DNA of 58,170 nucleotides from Caldilineaceae bacterium (GTDB lineage: Bacteria; Chloroflexota; Anaerolineae; Caldilineales; Caldilineaceae): the NCBI GenBank assembly GCA_018003515.1, contig JAGNDO010000014.1:1-58170 (forward strand), read 5' to 3'. The notes beneath the pieces were generated by a model. That model was given only the letters and a program-made list of their open reading frames with translations, had not been told where the DNA came from and did not search any database. Shown here piece by piece: positions 1 through 8,516 of the stretch. The first letter of the stretch is position 1. Every line of letters begins with the position of its first letter. A program made the translations under genes and the position numbers.

Positions 1-129
1 GACTTCATGCACCAAGAGATTGCCGGGTCCGAATACCATCTCATCCCCAACGCCGGGCATGTGGTGGTGATGGAGCAGCCCGGCGCGGTCAACAGCATCA
101 TCATCGGCTTCTTGACCCGGCAGCGTTAG
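1..129 (+). CDS. alpha/beta hydrolase, C-terminal fragment
   Basis: An open frame enters from the left edge and ends with TAG at 127-129, giving 42 residues that begin DFMHQEIAGSEYHLIP. The segment NAGHVVVMEQP matches the C-terminal catalytic-histidine region of alpha/beta hydrolases: a strand, then an Asn-x-Gly-His turn, then a hydrophobic stretch and the Pro of the last helix. The nucleophile and acid residues lie outside the window, so substrate and exact family cannot be stated. The next gene on the same strand starts 135 bases later, behind an inverted repeat. Confidence 0.6.
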   Translation, partial: DFMHQEIAGSEYHLIPNAGHVVVMEQPGAVNSIIIGFLTRQR

Positions 130-158
130 GGTGGATGGCCGGATGAACCGTTTATTGA

Positions 159-228
159 GAGATTAGGCGATTAGGCGATTAGGCGATTGGGAGATTTTGC
201 TGCGGCACTCGCTCAATCTCCCAATCGC
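159..228. repeat. GATTAGGC direct repeats and 14-bp inverted repeat before ppc
   Basis: Three to four tandem copies of an 8-mer (gattaggc) run from 161 and pass into gcgattgggagatt (183-196). The exact reverse complement of that 14-mer lies at 215-228. The RNA could form a stem with an 18-base loop in the ppc leader. No T-run follows, so a simple terminator is not supported. Confidence 0.6.
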
Positions 229-264
229 CCAATCTCCCAACCACAAACCAATTGGAGACGAACT

Positions 265-3018
265 ATGATTATCTCCCACCAACCGGTGGCTGACTTTGCC
301 AAGGTTCAGCGGGATCTTGGCTTTCTATTGCACTGTTTTGGCGAAACTTTGCACGAAGTGGGCGAAACAGACTTGGCCCACCTGCTCCAGATCCTGGACC
401 CGGAAGGCTCCCCAACACCCATCCCTGATGACACGGATCCCCAGCGGCTGGCCCAAGCCTATTCCATCGCCTTTCGTCTGCTGACAATGGTGGAGGAAAA
501 CGCCGCGGCCCAATTTCGCCGGGCCAGGGAGACCGAGGCCGGCATGGCCGATCTCTCCGGGCTGTGGGCACAAAATTTGGCCCACCTGGCCGAATTGGGG
601 GTGACCGACGCCCAGATCGCCGCCGCGTTGCCCTCGATTCTGGTGGAGCCGGTGCTGACCGCTCACCCCACCGAGGCCAAACGGGCCACGGTGTTGGAGC
701 ATCACCGCACCCTCTATCAACTCTTGGTGCAGCGGGAAAATGGCATGTGGACCCGACAAGAGCAGGCCGCCATCCGCAACCAGATCAAGACCGAACTGGA
801 GCGGTTGTGGCGCACGGGGGAGATCTTTTTAGAGAAGCCCGATGTGGCCTCGGAGTTGCGCAACATCATTTACTATCTGCGGGTGATCTTCCCCCAAGTC
901 CTGCCCCGGTTGGATCTGCGTCTGCGTCAGGCCTGGGAAGAAGTGGGCTTTGACCCCAGCCTGATCAGTCGGGCCGAGGATCTGCCCCGGCTCACCTTTG
1001 GCGATTGGGTGGGAGGCGACCGGGACGGCCATCCCTTGGTCACGGCCCAAGTCACCACCCAAACGTTGGCCGACCTGCGACGCAGCGCTTTGGATCTGCT
1101 GCAAGAGCAGCTCAACGGTCTAACTGTGCGGCTGAGTCTTTCCGAACGGCTGCAAGAGGCTCCCGCCCCCCTGCTGGATCGGGTGGCTCAGATGGCCGCT
1201 GACTTGGGCAGTGTCGGCCAGCAGGCCGTGACCCGCAATCCCCAGGAGCCGTGGCGACAATATGTCAACCTGATGCTGGCCCAATTGCCCACAGAAGGCA
1301 GCCGCGCCCCCCGGACCTATGCCCACGCTGCCGAATTGGAGGCGGATCTGGCTTGGCTTGGGGAGAGCCTGCGTCAATCCAACGCAAACCGGTTGGCCGA
1401 GGCCGATGTGGAGCCGGTGCAGCGGATCGTGCAGAGCTTTGGCTTCCACCTGGCGGTGTTGGATGTGCGCCAGAACAGCGCCTTCCACGACCGGGCGGTG
1501 GAGCAACTGATGGCTGCGGCAGGGTTGGCCGAGGCCGATTTCGCCGATTGGGACGAAACCCGACGGCTGGCCTTCCTCAACGGCGAGCTGGCTTCCCCCC
1601 GCCCCTTCACCCGCTCGGACATGGGGTTGAGCGGCGAGGCGGCGGCGGTGCTGGCCTGTTATCGGGTGCTGGCCGAGCAGATCCGCACCCACGGCGTGGA
1701 CGGTCTGGGCGCGCTGATTGTGAGCATGACCCGATCCCTGTCCGACCTGTTGGTGGTCTATCTGCTGGCCCGGGAGGCGGGACTGTTGCAATCCACGGAG
1801 GCCGGACCGGTCTGTCTGTTGCCCGTGGTGCCCTTGTTCGAGACCATTGAGGATCTGCAAGGCAGCCCGACCATCCTGGGCGCGTTCTTGGACCACCCCA
1901 TCACCCAGCGCAGTTTGGCCCACCGCCAGGCGTTGATGGGCCAGGCGCAGCCCGTGCAGCAGGTGATGGTGGGCTATTCCGACAGCAACAAGGATGGCGG
2001 CATTTGGGCCAGCCTGTGGAATCTCTACCGGGCCGAAGTCGCTCTGTCCGACCTGGGCCGGGCCAAGGGGGTGCGTGTTCGCTTCTTCCACGGACGGGGG
2101 GGCACCATCAGCCGGGGGGCCGGGCCGACCCATCGCTTTGTGCGGGCCATGCCCCACGGCGCGCTGGACGGCGACCTGCGCCTGACCGAGCAAGGGGAGA
2201 CCATCGCCCAGAAGTACGCCAACCCCATCACCGCCACCCACAATTTGGAGTTGCTTTTGGCCGGGACCGCGGGGGCAACGTTGGCCCACCGCCACACCCA
2301 GCGGGAGGCCCATGCCCTGGAGCCGGTGATGGATCAACTGGCCGAAGCCAGCCGCCACGCCTACGCCGACCTGCTCAAGAGCGACGGCTTTATCACCTTC
2401 TATCGCCAGGCCACCCCCATCGACGTGATCGAATCCAGCCGCATCGGTTCCCGGCCGGCCCGGCGCACGGGACAGCACACCCTGGCCGACCTGCGGGCCA
2501 TCCCCTGGGTCTTCAGTTGGAGCCAGTCCCGCTTCTATCTGTCCGGCTGGTATGGGGTGGGCAGTGCGTTGGCCGCCCTGCAAGCCGACAACCCGGAAGG
2601 CTTCCAGGCCATCATCGACCACAATCTGGTTTGGCCATCTCTACACTATATCGTCAGCAACGTGGGCACGGCCATCGCCACGGCAGACCCGGCCATCATG
2701 GCCGCCTATGGGGCCTTGGTCCAGGATGGGGCGGTCAAGGGGCACTTTCTGCCCCGAATTCTGGATGAATACGCCCTCACCCGGCAGATGTTGGAGCGGA
2801 TCTACGACGGTCCCCTGGCCCAGCGCCGGCCCAACGTGCAGAGCATGTTGGATCTGCGCGCCCCGGGTCTGCGCACCCTGCACCACCGCCAGATCGACCT
2901 GCTCTCCACCTGGCGCGCCGCCCTGGCCGCCGGGGACCAGGCCCAGGCCGACCTGCTCCTGCCCCAACTGCTGCTCACGGTCAACACGATTGCCAGTGGG
3001 TTGGGGGCGACGGGGTAG
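265..3018 (+). CDS. ppc: phosphoenolpyruvate carboxylase
   Basis: Carboxylates phosphoenolpyruvate with bicarbonate to oxaloacetate, an anaplerotic cytosolic reaction. The 917-residue length is normal for bacterial PEPC. Diagnostic motifs appear in order: TAHPTEAKR with the catalytic His134, GDWVGGDRDGHP, GYSDSNKDGG, the glycine-rich FHGRGGTISRGAGP loop and, near the C-terminus, FSWSQSRFYLSGWYG. The frame stays open upstream to 187, but ATG 265 is preferred because GGAG lies just upstream and the conserved family N-terminus begins there. It is followed by an intergenic inverted repeat and then a flavoprotein gene on the same strand. Confidence 0.96.
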   Translation: MIISHQPVADFAKVQRDLGFLLHCFGETLHEVGETDLAHLLQILDPEGSPTPIPDDTDPQRLAQAYSIAFRLLTMVEENAAAQFRRARETEAGMADLSGLWAQNLAHLAELGVTDAQIAAALPSILVEPVLTAHPTEAKRATVLEHHRTLYQLLVQRENGMWTRQEQAAIRNQIKTELERLWRTGEIFLEKPDVASELRNIIYYLRVIFPQVLPRLDLRLRQAWEEVGFDPSLISRAEDLPRLTFGDWVGGDRDGHPLVTAQVTTQTLADLRRSALDLLQEQLNGLTVRLSLSERLQEAPAPLLDRVAQMAADLGSVGQQAVTRNPQEPWRQYVNLMLAQLPTEGSRAPRTYAHAAELEADLAWLGESLRQSNANRLAEADVEPVQRIVQSFGFHLAVLDVRQNSAFHDRAVEQLMAAAGLAEADFADWDETRRLAFLNGELASPRPFTRSDMGLSGEAAAVLACYRVLAEQIRTHGVDGLGALIVSMTRSLSDLLVVYLLAREAGLLQSTEAGPVCLLPVVPLFETIEDLQGSPTILGAFLDHPITQRSLAHRQALMGQAQPVQQVMVGYSDSNKDGGIWASLWNLYRAEVALSDLGRAKGVRVRFFHGRGGTISRGAGPTHRFVRAMPHGALDGDLRLTEQGETIAQKYANPITATHNLELLLAGTAGATLAHRHTQREAHALEPVMDQLAEASRHAYADLLKSDGFITFYRQATPIDVIESSRIGSRPARRTGQHTLADLRAIPWVFSWSQSRFYLSGWYGVGSALAALQADNPEGFQAIIDHNLVWPSLHYIVSNVGTAIATADPAIMAAYGALVQDGAVKGHFLPRILDEYALTRQMLERIYDGPLAQRRPNVQSMLDLRAPGLRTLHHRQIDLLSTWRAALAAGDQAQADLLLPQLLLTVNTIASGLGATG

Positions 3019-3034
3019 GGTAACGAATATCGAG

Positions 3035-3121
3035 TATCGTGTGTCGAGTATCTGCTTGGTTGGGGGCGTAACGTTTGATCCCTGTCAACCATCAAAAATA
3101 CACGATACTCGACACACGATA
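3035..3121. repeat. 18-bp inverted repeat between ppc and the flavoprotein gene
   Basis: tatcgtgtgtcgagtatc at 3035-3052 is repeated as its exact reverse complement at 3104-3121, with 51 bases between. The left arm is preceded by a related half copy (atatcgagtatcg), so the unit is itself a short tandem. It may fold in the ppc 3' transcript. It belongs to the many short repeat families filling gaps in this genome. Confidence 0.6.
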
Positions 3122-3147
3122 TTCACCCACAGCGGAAAGGACAGACC

Positions 3148-4515
3148 ATGACCACAAAAATCATCATCATCGGCGGAGATGCGGCGGGGATGAGCGCGGC
3201 GAGCAAGGTGCGCCGGGAGATGAAGGATGCGGAGTTGATTGTTTTTGAGAAGAGTCCCCACATCAGCTATGCGGCGTGCGGGATGCCCTATTGGTTCAAC
3301 GGGGTGGTGAAACAGGAATCGGATCTGCTGGCGCTGACTTTGGACGACGCCCGCACCAAGCGGGGCATCGACGTGCGGGTGGGCCACGAGGTCACGGCCA
3401 TCAACCGGGCGGCCAAGACGGTGACGGTCAAGAAACTGGCCAGTGGGGAAAGCCGGGATGAACCTTATGACAAATTGGTCATCGCCACGGGCGCGTCCGC
3501 CATCCGCCCCCCCATCCCTGGGCTGGAACTGCCCGGCGTCTTCGTCCTGCGCACCTTGGAGGATGGCCAGCGCATCAAGGCGCACCTTGAACAGCACAAA
3601 CCCAAGCGGGGCGTGATCATTGGGGCCGGGTACATCGGCCTGGAGATGGCCGAATCCTTCCACGATTTGGGCATGCAGACAACCGTGATCGAGATGCTGC
3701 CCCAGATCATGCCCAACATGGACGCCGAGATCGTCGCCCCCATCGCCGAGCATCTGGCCGCAAAAGGTGTGGATGTACGCACGGGCACGAAGGTCACGGC
3801 CCTGCGCAGTGAAGACGGCGGGTTGGTTGTGGAGACCGACGGCGGACCTGTGACCGCTGACATCGTCCTGGTCTCCGTGGGGGTGAAGCCCAACAGCGAA
3901 TTGGCCCGGGACGCCGGTCTGACCCTGAGTACCCGCAACGCCATCGCCGTGGACGACCATCTGCGCACCAGTGACCCGGACATCTACGCCGCCGGGGATT
4001 GCGTGGCCTATTGCCATCTGGTTTTGAACGAAGATGTGTGGATCCCTCTTGCCCCCTCCGCCAACAAAGGCGGGCGGATCGTCGGCGAAAACTTGGTGGG
4101 GGAAAACACGACCTTCCCCGGCATCTTGGGCACCGCGGTGGTCAAAGTCTTCGACTACAGCCTGGCCGTCACCGGGCTGACCGAGGGCCAGGCCAAAGAG
4201 CACGCCGCCAAATTCCAAGGCGGGGTGGCCGCGGCCACCATCACCGGGGGCAGCCTGCCCCACTACTATCCCGGCGGCTCCCCGGTCACGGTCAAAATCG
4301 TGCTGGAAAGGGCCACGGGCCGCATTCTGGGTGCGCAACTGGTCAGCCAGTCCGACGTGGCCAAGCGGGCCGACATCTTCGCCGTCGCCATCACCGCGGG
4401 GATGACCGTCCAGCAGTTCGGCAACCTGGACCTGACCTACGCCCCCCCCTTCGCCCCGGTCTACGACCCGGTGATCGTGGCGGCGAATGTGGCGGTGAAG
4501 AAGGTGAAGGGGTGA
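3148..4515 (+). CDS. CoA-disulfide reductase / NADH oxidase family flavoprotein
   Basis: A 455-residue class III pyridine nucleotide-disulfide oxidoreductase. The FAD-binding Rossmann start is IIIIGGDAAGMSAASKVRR. The single redox cysteine is Cys44 in SYAACGMPYW, the pattern of CoA-disulfide reductases and NADH oxidases rather than the CxxxxC of glutathione reductases. A second dinucleotide fold (GVIIGAGYIGLEMAE) for NAD(P)H and the AAGDC segment of the FAD site follow. There is no C-terminal rhodanese domain. It probably reduces CoA disulfide or a related low-molecular-weight disulfide, but water- or peroxide-forming NADH oxidase cannot be excluded. The ATG is preceded by GGAAAGGA. A strong terminator follows. 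Confidence 0.85.
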   Translation: MTTKIIIIGGDAAGMSAASKVRREMKDAELIVFEKSPHISYAACGMPYWFNGVVKQESDLLALTLDDARTKRGIDVRVGHEVTAINRAAKTVTVKKLASGESRDEPYDKLVIATGASAIRPPIPGLELPGVFVLRTLEDGQRIKAHLEQHKPKRGVIIGAGYIGLEMAESFHDLGMQTTVIEMLPQIMPNMDAEIVAPIAEHLAAKGVDVRTGTKVTALRSEDGGLVVETDGGPVTADIVLVSVGVKPNSELARDAGLTLSTRNAIAVDDHLRTSDPDIYAAGDCVAYCHLVLNEDVWIPLAPSANKGGRIVGENLVGENTTFPGILGTAVVKVFDYSLAVTGLTEGQAKEHAAKFQGGVAAATITGGSLPHYYPGGSPVTVKIVLERATGRILGAQLVSQSDVAKRADIFAVAITAGMTVQQFGNLDLTYAPPFAPVYDPVIVAANVAVKKVKG

Positions 4516-4556
4516 AGGGGTGAGGGGGTGAGGGGGTGAGGGGGTGAAGGGGTGAA
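4502..4556. repeat. ggggtgag/ggggtgaa tandem octamers
   Basis: About seven imperfect copies of an 8-mer (ggggtgag or ggggtgaa) start inside the last codons of the flavoprotein gene and run to the terminator. The stop codon lies within the tract, so slippage would alter the C-terminal residues. Confidence 0.7.
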
Positions 4557-4557
4557 T

Positions 4558-4595
4558 AAAAGGCCTGATGCGACATGATCGCATCGGGCCTTTTT
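4558..4595 (+). terminator. rho-independent terminator
   Basis: A near-perfect stem of 16 pairs (left arm 4558-4573, right arm 4579-4594, one G-T pair) closes a 5-base loop and ends in TTTTT. It lies 42 bases past the flavoprotein stop codon. The A-run at the left base would give U-runs in both directions, so it may also serve the converging exported-protein gene. Confidence 0.85.
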
Positions 4596-4610
4596 CATGT
4601 GATTGGGATC

Positions 4611-4680
4611 GCGGAGTGAGCACCCCCTGGTGCGAACGGGTCGACGTCGACCCGTTCGCACCAGGGGGTGCTCACTCCGC
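4611..4680. repeat. 70-bp perfect palindrome without spacer
   Basis: Positions 4611-4645 and 4646-4680 are exact reverse complements with no intervening base. The centre is gtcgacgtcgac. It lies between two convergent genes, just past a conventional terminator. Each arm includes gagtgagcaccccctggtgc. A second small palindrome (gcgaattcgc, 4679-4688) touches its edge. The element is non-coding as far as can be seen. Confidence 0.9.
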
Positions 4681-4700
4681 GAATTCGCCCCTTCACCCGC

Positions 4701-6572
4701 TCACTTCAGCGCAGAGGGCAAGTAGACCTTGTTGGGCAAGTTGGCCGGGTTAACGGAGAGGATCACCGGGCTTTCGCTGTAGCGGCCCACGTTGTTGTTG
4801 CCATCTCGGGCCACCATGTAGATGTTGTAGGTGCCATAGGGCACGGCGCTGGTGTTCCACATGTATTGGCCGGTGGAGGCCGCCACCCCCGTGGTGATGG
4901 CGGTCTTGGTGCCAGGGTTGAGGTCCGTGTCGTAGTAGAGATCGATCACCGTATCCGGCGCGTACGTCCCCGCCCACTTGATGGTGAAGGAGCCGGTGTT
5001 GGACTCGTCAATCGCGGTCAGTTTGACGTCGTCCACATAGATCTGGGCGGGGAACTCGATCTCATCCAGATCGAACCGGAAGACCTGCTTGTTGCCGGTC
5101 CAGCCAGCCTGGCTGTTCGCTTCGATCTGGGTCTTGGAGAGATCGATGGTGATCTCGTTCCAGCCTTCATTGAAGACCAGATCCTTTGTTTGGCCAAAAT
5201 CGATCTTGATGTCCTGGTTGTACCAGACAAACCGAGAGACCCAGCCGAGGGTGGTGTCTTGACGGCCATCCTTTCCATCATCCCTAAACCGATAGGTGAC
5301 GAATCGATATTTGTCGGCGTTGATCGGGGTGGCCGTCTGTTTTGTGGTGAAATTGTACCCCGTACGCATGAAGAGTTGGGGATCTCCATTGGCGGTGGTG
5401 GTGGCGCGCAGGATGCCGCCTTCCACGCGCGGATTGGTCAGCCCGGCGGTGTCGTCTACATCCGCCATGCTGTCGAAGTCCCAGGGATTGCCAAAGGTGA
5501 CGGTGGCATAGTCCGGGCCGCTGGTCATGCTGGGTTGGGTCAGTTTGAGGATGGGCGACTGCTTGATGGTCAGCTTGCCAGGGCTGTAGACGACCCCAGC
5601 CCCGGCCACAGCCGCCACATAGTACTCCCCATCGGGAAGGTTCACGCTGTCCCAGGTGTAGCTGGAGCCGCCAGCATTCACGCCCTGGGCAATCAATCCG
5701 GTGTACCCATTGGCCGAATTGGTATCCGTGTCGCTATATAGATCCATGCTGTCGCTGCCACCGCTGTAGGTGACAGGGTAGCTGGTCTCCGTGCCCGAAC
5801 CGGGGGTCAAACGCACCCAGTCGATCTTGACGTCTACCCCCCTGGCGGCAGTGGTCGGATCCAATCGCAACCCTTGGACCTGCCCCCCCCAGGGCAGTCC
5901 AATCTGCCAGCCAAGGGAATTCAAATCCAAAGAATAGGTATTCCACCCCTGTTTGAGGTCAAAGAAGTTGGAGACGCCGCCCTTTTGGGCAAAATCCAGC
6001 GTGGCGTCCTTATACCAGATGAGCATTCCCTTGTCACCAGCCCCGGCGGTGGAAAGATACATGCGGAAGGTGAGCCGGGTGTATTGGGCGGCGTCGATGG
6101 GATGGTTGACGCCATATTTGCCGGGGCTGTCAATGCCCACATTGGCAAATCCTGGATAAAGCAGGAAAAAAGACGGATCATCCGTGGTGGTGGTTCCCTC
6201 CAGCACGCCGCTGTTGATGGCCATGCGGTTGGTCCCGGCGCTGCTGTTAATGTTCTGGGTCTTCTCGTTGTAGATGTCCGTGATCTCGTTCATGTCCCAA
6301 GCGTCCAGCCACACCCGCTCGGCGTAGTCATCCCCCTCGGCCACCACATCATTCGTGCCGTCGGGCTGGCTGATGGCGAGGACGGTGGGGGCGTGGACAC
6401 CCGACCCGTCGTCCCGAAGCTCCCCGGCAAAGGTTGCCAGGGTGGGGGTCAAGAGCAGGCAGAGGGCCAGGAGGATGGTGAAGAAGGACCGGCATCCTTC
6501 CTTTCGCCCCCCTGTGCGGCTCCCACGAGAATCGCTTCCAAGTCGAGAAAAATAGACGTTCTGGTCTTGCAT
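4701..6572 (-). CDS. exported modular beta-sandwich protein with YLP tail
   Basis: A 623-residue exported protein of unknown function. A basic N-terminus leads into a hydrophobic segment (about residues 31-48, FFTILLALCLLLTP) ending in AFA-like cleavage residues, consistent with a signal peptide. The mature part is two similar halves. Each has a carbohydrate-binding-module-like sandwich (WNTYSLDLNSLG and WNEITIDLSKTQ are equivalent strands) followed by a shorter Ig-like unit with DLYSDTD or DLYYDTD. It ends in KVYLPSALK, a tail shared with two other exported proteins here. AAAGGAG precedes the ATG. The fold suggests sugar or surface binding; no catalytic residues are recognisable. Confidence 0.75.
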   Translation of the reverse strand: MQDQNVYFSRLGSDSRGSRTGGRKEGCRSFFTILLALCLLLTPTLATFAGELRDDGSGVHAPTVLAISQPDGTNDVVAEGDDYAERVWLDAWDMNEITDIYNEKTQNINSSAGTNRMAINSGVLEGTTTTDDPSFFLLYPGFANVGIDSPGKYGVNHPIDAAQYTRLTFRMYLSTAGAGDKGMLIWYKDATLDFAQKGGVSNFFDLKQGWNTYSLDLNSLGWQIGLPWGGQVQGLRLDPTTAARGVDVKIDWVRLTPGSGTETSYPVTYSGGSDSMDLYSDTDTNSANGYTGLIAQGVNAGGSSYTWDSVNLPDGEYYVAAVAGAGVVYSPGKLTIKQSPILKLTQPSMTSGPDYATVTFGNPWDFDSMADVDDTAGLTNPRVEGGILRATTTANGDPQLFMRTGYNFTTKQTATPINADKYRFVTYRFRDDGKDGRQDTTLGWVSRFVWYNQDIKIDFGQTKDLVFNEGWNEITIDLSKTQIEANSQAGWTGNKQVFRFDLDEIEFPAQIYVDDVKLTAIDESNTGSFTIKWAGTYAPDTVIDLYYDTDLNPGTKTAITTGVAASTGQYMWNTSAVPYGTYNIYMVARDGNNNVGRYSESPVILSVNPANLPNKVYLPSALK

Positions 6573-6641
6573 AATGGGCTCCTTTTGGTGTAGGTGTTCA
6601 GTGATTTGCGATGCCTTTTGGATAGTGTGCCATGGTTGGCG

Positions 6642-7847
6642 TTACGGCAAACTGGGCGCGGGAGTGGCCAAAAAGGTCAGGGCCTTCAGCAACCGCTCTC
6701 CGTCCGCCGGACTGTTGTAGGCTTGGATGCTGGCCCGGATCAGGGTTTGACCATTCCACGTCATGACGGGGATCTCCACCCGAAAGTCGTCCCACAGGCG
6801 GCTCTTGATGCTGGCGGGATCGCCCCAGGCCGCGGGGAGAGGCAGGCTGACCATCTGCCCGGTGAAGTCGGGCGAATGGGGGGCCAGAGGCGGCAGACCG
6901 GTGAGATCGACGATCTCCTGGCGCAGATCGCCCAGAAGGGCGAAGCTGGCCGCCCGCACCTGGGGCCAGTCGTGGTCGGCCTGGAAGCGGATGGCGGCGG
7001 GGACGCTGAGATAGGCCGCCGGGTCAAAGGTGCCGGGCCACTCGAAGTAGTCCAGAAACTGGGACGGGCCGGGCATTTCACCTTCCCAGCCCCAACTCAC
7101 CACCAAGGGATCGAGCAGGGGTTGGCACTCAGGCCGGGCATAGAGAAAGGCGGACCCCTTAGGGGCCATCAGCCACTTGTGGGCGTTGGACGTGTAGAAA
7201 TCCGCGCCAATCTGCTGCATGTCCAGATCGATCTGGCCGACGGCATGGGCACCGTCGATCACCGTAAGAATCCCCGCTGCCCTGGCCCGGCGGCAGATCT
7301 CAGCCACAGGCAAAATCAGCGCCGTAGGCGAAGTGATATGGCTAAGAAAGATCACCTTGGTGCGCTCAGTTACCCCCGTCCACAACCTGTCCACCACGTC
7401 CACCGGCCCCACAAACGGCACCGGCAGCGGCTGATGGATCAACTTAGCCCCGCTGTCCCGACAGACAAAGCGCCAAGTGCGGATGGCCGCGCCGTATTCA
7501 TGGTCCGTGGTCAGGATCTCATCACCGGGGCCAAGGGGCAGGGTGCGGACCAGGGAACGGGCCACGGCGTTGATGGCCGCGGTGGCGTTTGGCACATAGA
7601 CCAGATCGTCCGCAGCGCAGCCCACCAGTTCTGCCAAAGGGGGCCGGGCCTCCGCCAACAGACCCCGAATGCGCCGGCCCAGAAATTCCACGGGCTGGCG
7701 TTCCAATTCCCGCTGCCATTTCTGGTACACCTCAAAGACAGGCCGGGGACAGGCGCCGAAACTGCCATGATTCAAAAAAGTCACATCCTCATCCAACAAA
7801 AACTGATCCCGCAACACCGGCAAACTCAGCATGTCATCCATCTCCAT
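6642..7847 (-). CDS. class V PLP aminotransferase, isopenicillin-N epimerase-like
   Basis: A 401-residue PLP enzyme of the aminotransferase class V / cysteine desulfurase fold. NHGSFGACPRPV near the N-terminus is typical of the isopenicillin N epimerase (CefD)-like branch. VIDGAHAVGQ supplies the PLP-binding Asp and His, and TSNAHKWLMAPKG carries the Schiff-base Lys224. The substrate cannot be deduced; members include epimerases and C-S lyases. Three in-frame ATGs cluster at the start (7847, 7841, 7832). GGAG is well spaced only for 7832, so the true protein may be five residues shorter. Upstream, 7848-7880 carries gtgcatt repeats. Confidence 0.85.
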   Translation of the reverse strand: MEMDDMLSLPVLRDQFLLDEDVTFLNHGSFGACPRPVFEVYQKWQRELERQPVEFLGRRIRGLLAEARPPLAELVGCAADDLVYVPNATAAINAVARSLVRTLPLGPGDEILTTDHEYGAAIRTWRFVCRDSGAKLIHQPLPVPFVGPVDVVDRLWTGVTERTKVIFLSHITSPTALILPVAEICRRARAAGILTVIDGAHAVGQIDLDMQQIGADFYTSNAHKWLMAPKGSAFLYARPECQPLLDPLVVSWGWEGEMPGPSQFLDYFEWPGTFDPAAYLSVPAAIRFQADHDWPQVRAASFALLGDLRQEIVDLTGLPPLAPHSPDFTGQMVSLPLPAAWGDPASIKSRLWDDFRVEIPVMTWNGQTLIRASIQAYNSPADGERLLKALTFLATPAPSLP

Positions 7848-7880
7848 TGTGCATTGTGCATTGAAAATTGTGCATTGACT

Positions 7881-8333
7881 TTATCCGCCCAACTCCGCCG
7901 TATCCAGCCAAATCGTCACCGGCCCATCGTTGATCAGCGCCACCTGCATCTCGGCCTGGAAGACGCCTTGGGCCACGGGGATGCCCTGGTGGGCCAGGAG
8001 GCGGCAGAACGTACGGTAGAGGGGGTCGGCCTGTTCGGGCCGGGCGGCGTGGGTGAAGCTGGGTCGGCGGCCCTTGCGGGCGTCCGCATAGAGGGTGAAC
8101 TGGCTGACGGCCAGGACGGCGCCGCCCACGTCGGCCAGGGCCAGGTTCATCTTACCGTCGGCGTCCTCGAAGATGCGCAGGCCAGCGATCTTGCGGGCCA
8201 AGAGCGCGGCTTCGGCCTCCCCGTCCGCCGGGGTGATGCCCAACAGCACCAAAAAACCCACGCCGATCTGGCCGACGATGGCGTGGTCCACGGTGACGCT
8301 GGCTTGGGTGACTCGTTGGATCAGTGCGCGCAT
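7881..8333 (-). CDS. dtd: D-aminoacyl-tRNA deacylase
   Basis: Hydrolyses D-aminoacyl-tRNAs (and Gly-tRNA-Ala), a translation proofreading role in the cytosol. The 150-residue length equals the family norm. The N-terminus [13 protein letters not shown], the SQFTLYAD segment (cross-subunit site) and [11 protein letters not shown] with the Gly-Pro pair at the active site are all present. The frame is open far upstream, but homology begins at ATG 8333. It is followed 33 bases on by the aminotransferase gene on the same strand and is divergent from the radical SAM gene at 8517. Confidence 0.95.
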   Translation of the reverse strand: MRALIQRVTQASVTVDHAIVGQIGVGFLVLLGITPADGEAEAALLARKIAGLRIFEDADGKMNLALADVGGAVLAVSQFTLYADARKGRRPSFTHAARPEQADPLYRTFCRLLAHQGIPVAQGVFQAEMQVALINDGPVTIWLDTAELGG

Positions 8334-8337
8334 GGGC

Positions 8338-8482
8338 GTGAATGGCGAATGGCGAATGGCGAATGGCGAAAATTCAGGGATGCTGATGGTATCTTCTAAG
8401 TACTTCAGGTAAAACGTAGCTTGACCCTTGGAAATTATATACCGAATCCATCGATCCGGCCATTCGCCATTCGCCATTCGTT
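8338..8482. repeat. GGCGAAT repeats in inverted orientation between divergent genes
   Basis: Tandem gaatggc units at 8339-8368 are mirrored as cattcgc units at 8459-8481, about 90 bases apart. They flank an AT-rich stretch that must contain the promoters of dtd and the radical SAM gene. A long stem-loop or cruciform is possible. Confidence 0.65.
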
Positions 8483-8516
8483 TGACTTTGCGAACGAATG
8501 TTCTTATACTGCATCC

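Noticed and set aside
1120..2622. 500-codon open frame on the minus strand inside ppc
   Set aside because: It is antisense to a clear PEPC gene, has low-complexity Gly/Gln/His composition and no RBS; a GC-rich shadow frame.
4679..4692. gaattcgcccctt resembling cloning-vector junction sequence
   Set aside because: One base differs from the usual vector end and the flanks continue as coherent genomic sequence.
6594..8399. Long plus-strand frame opposite the aminotransferase and dtd genes
   Set aside because: Both minus-strand genes have full family motifs; the opposite frame has none.
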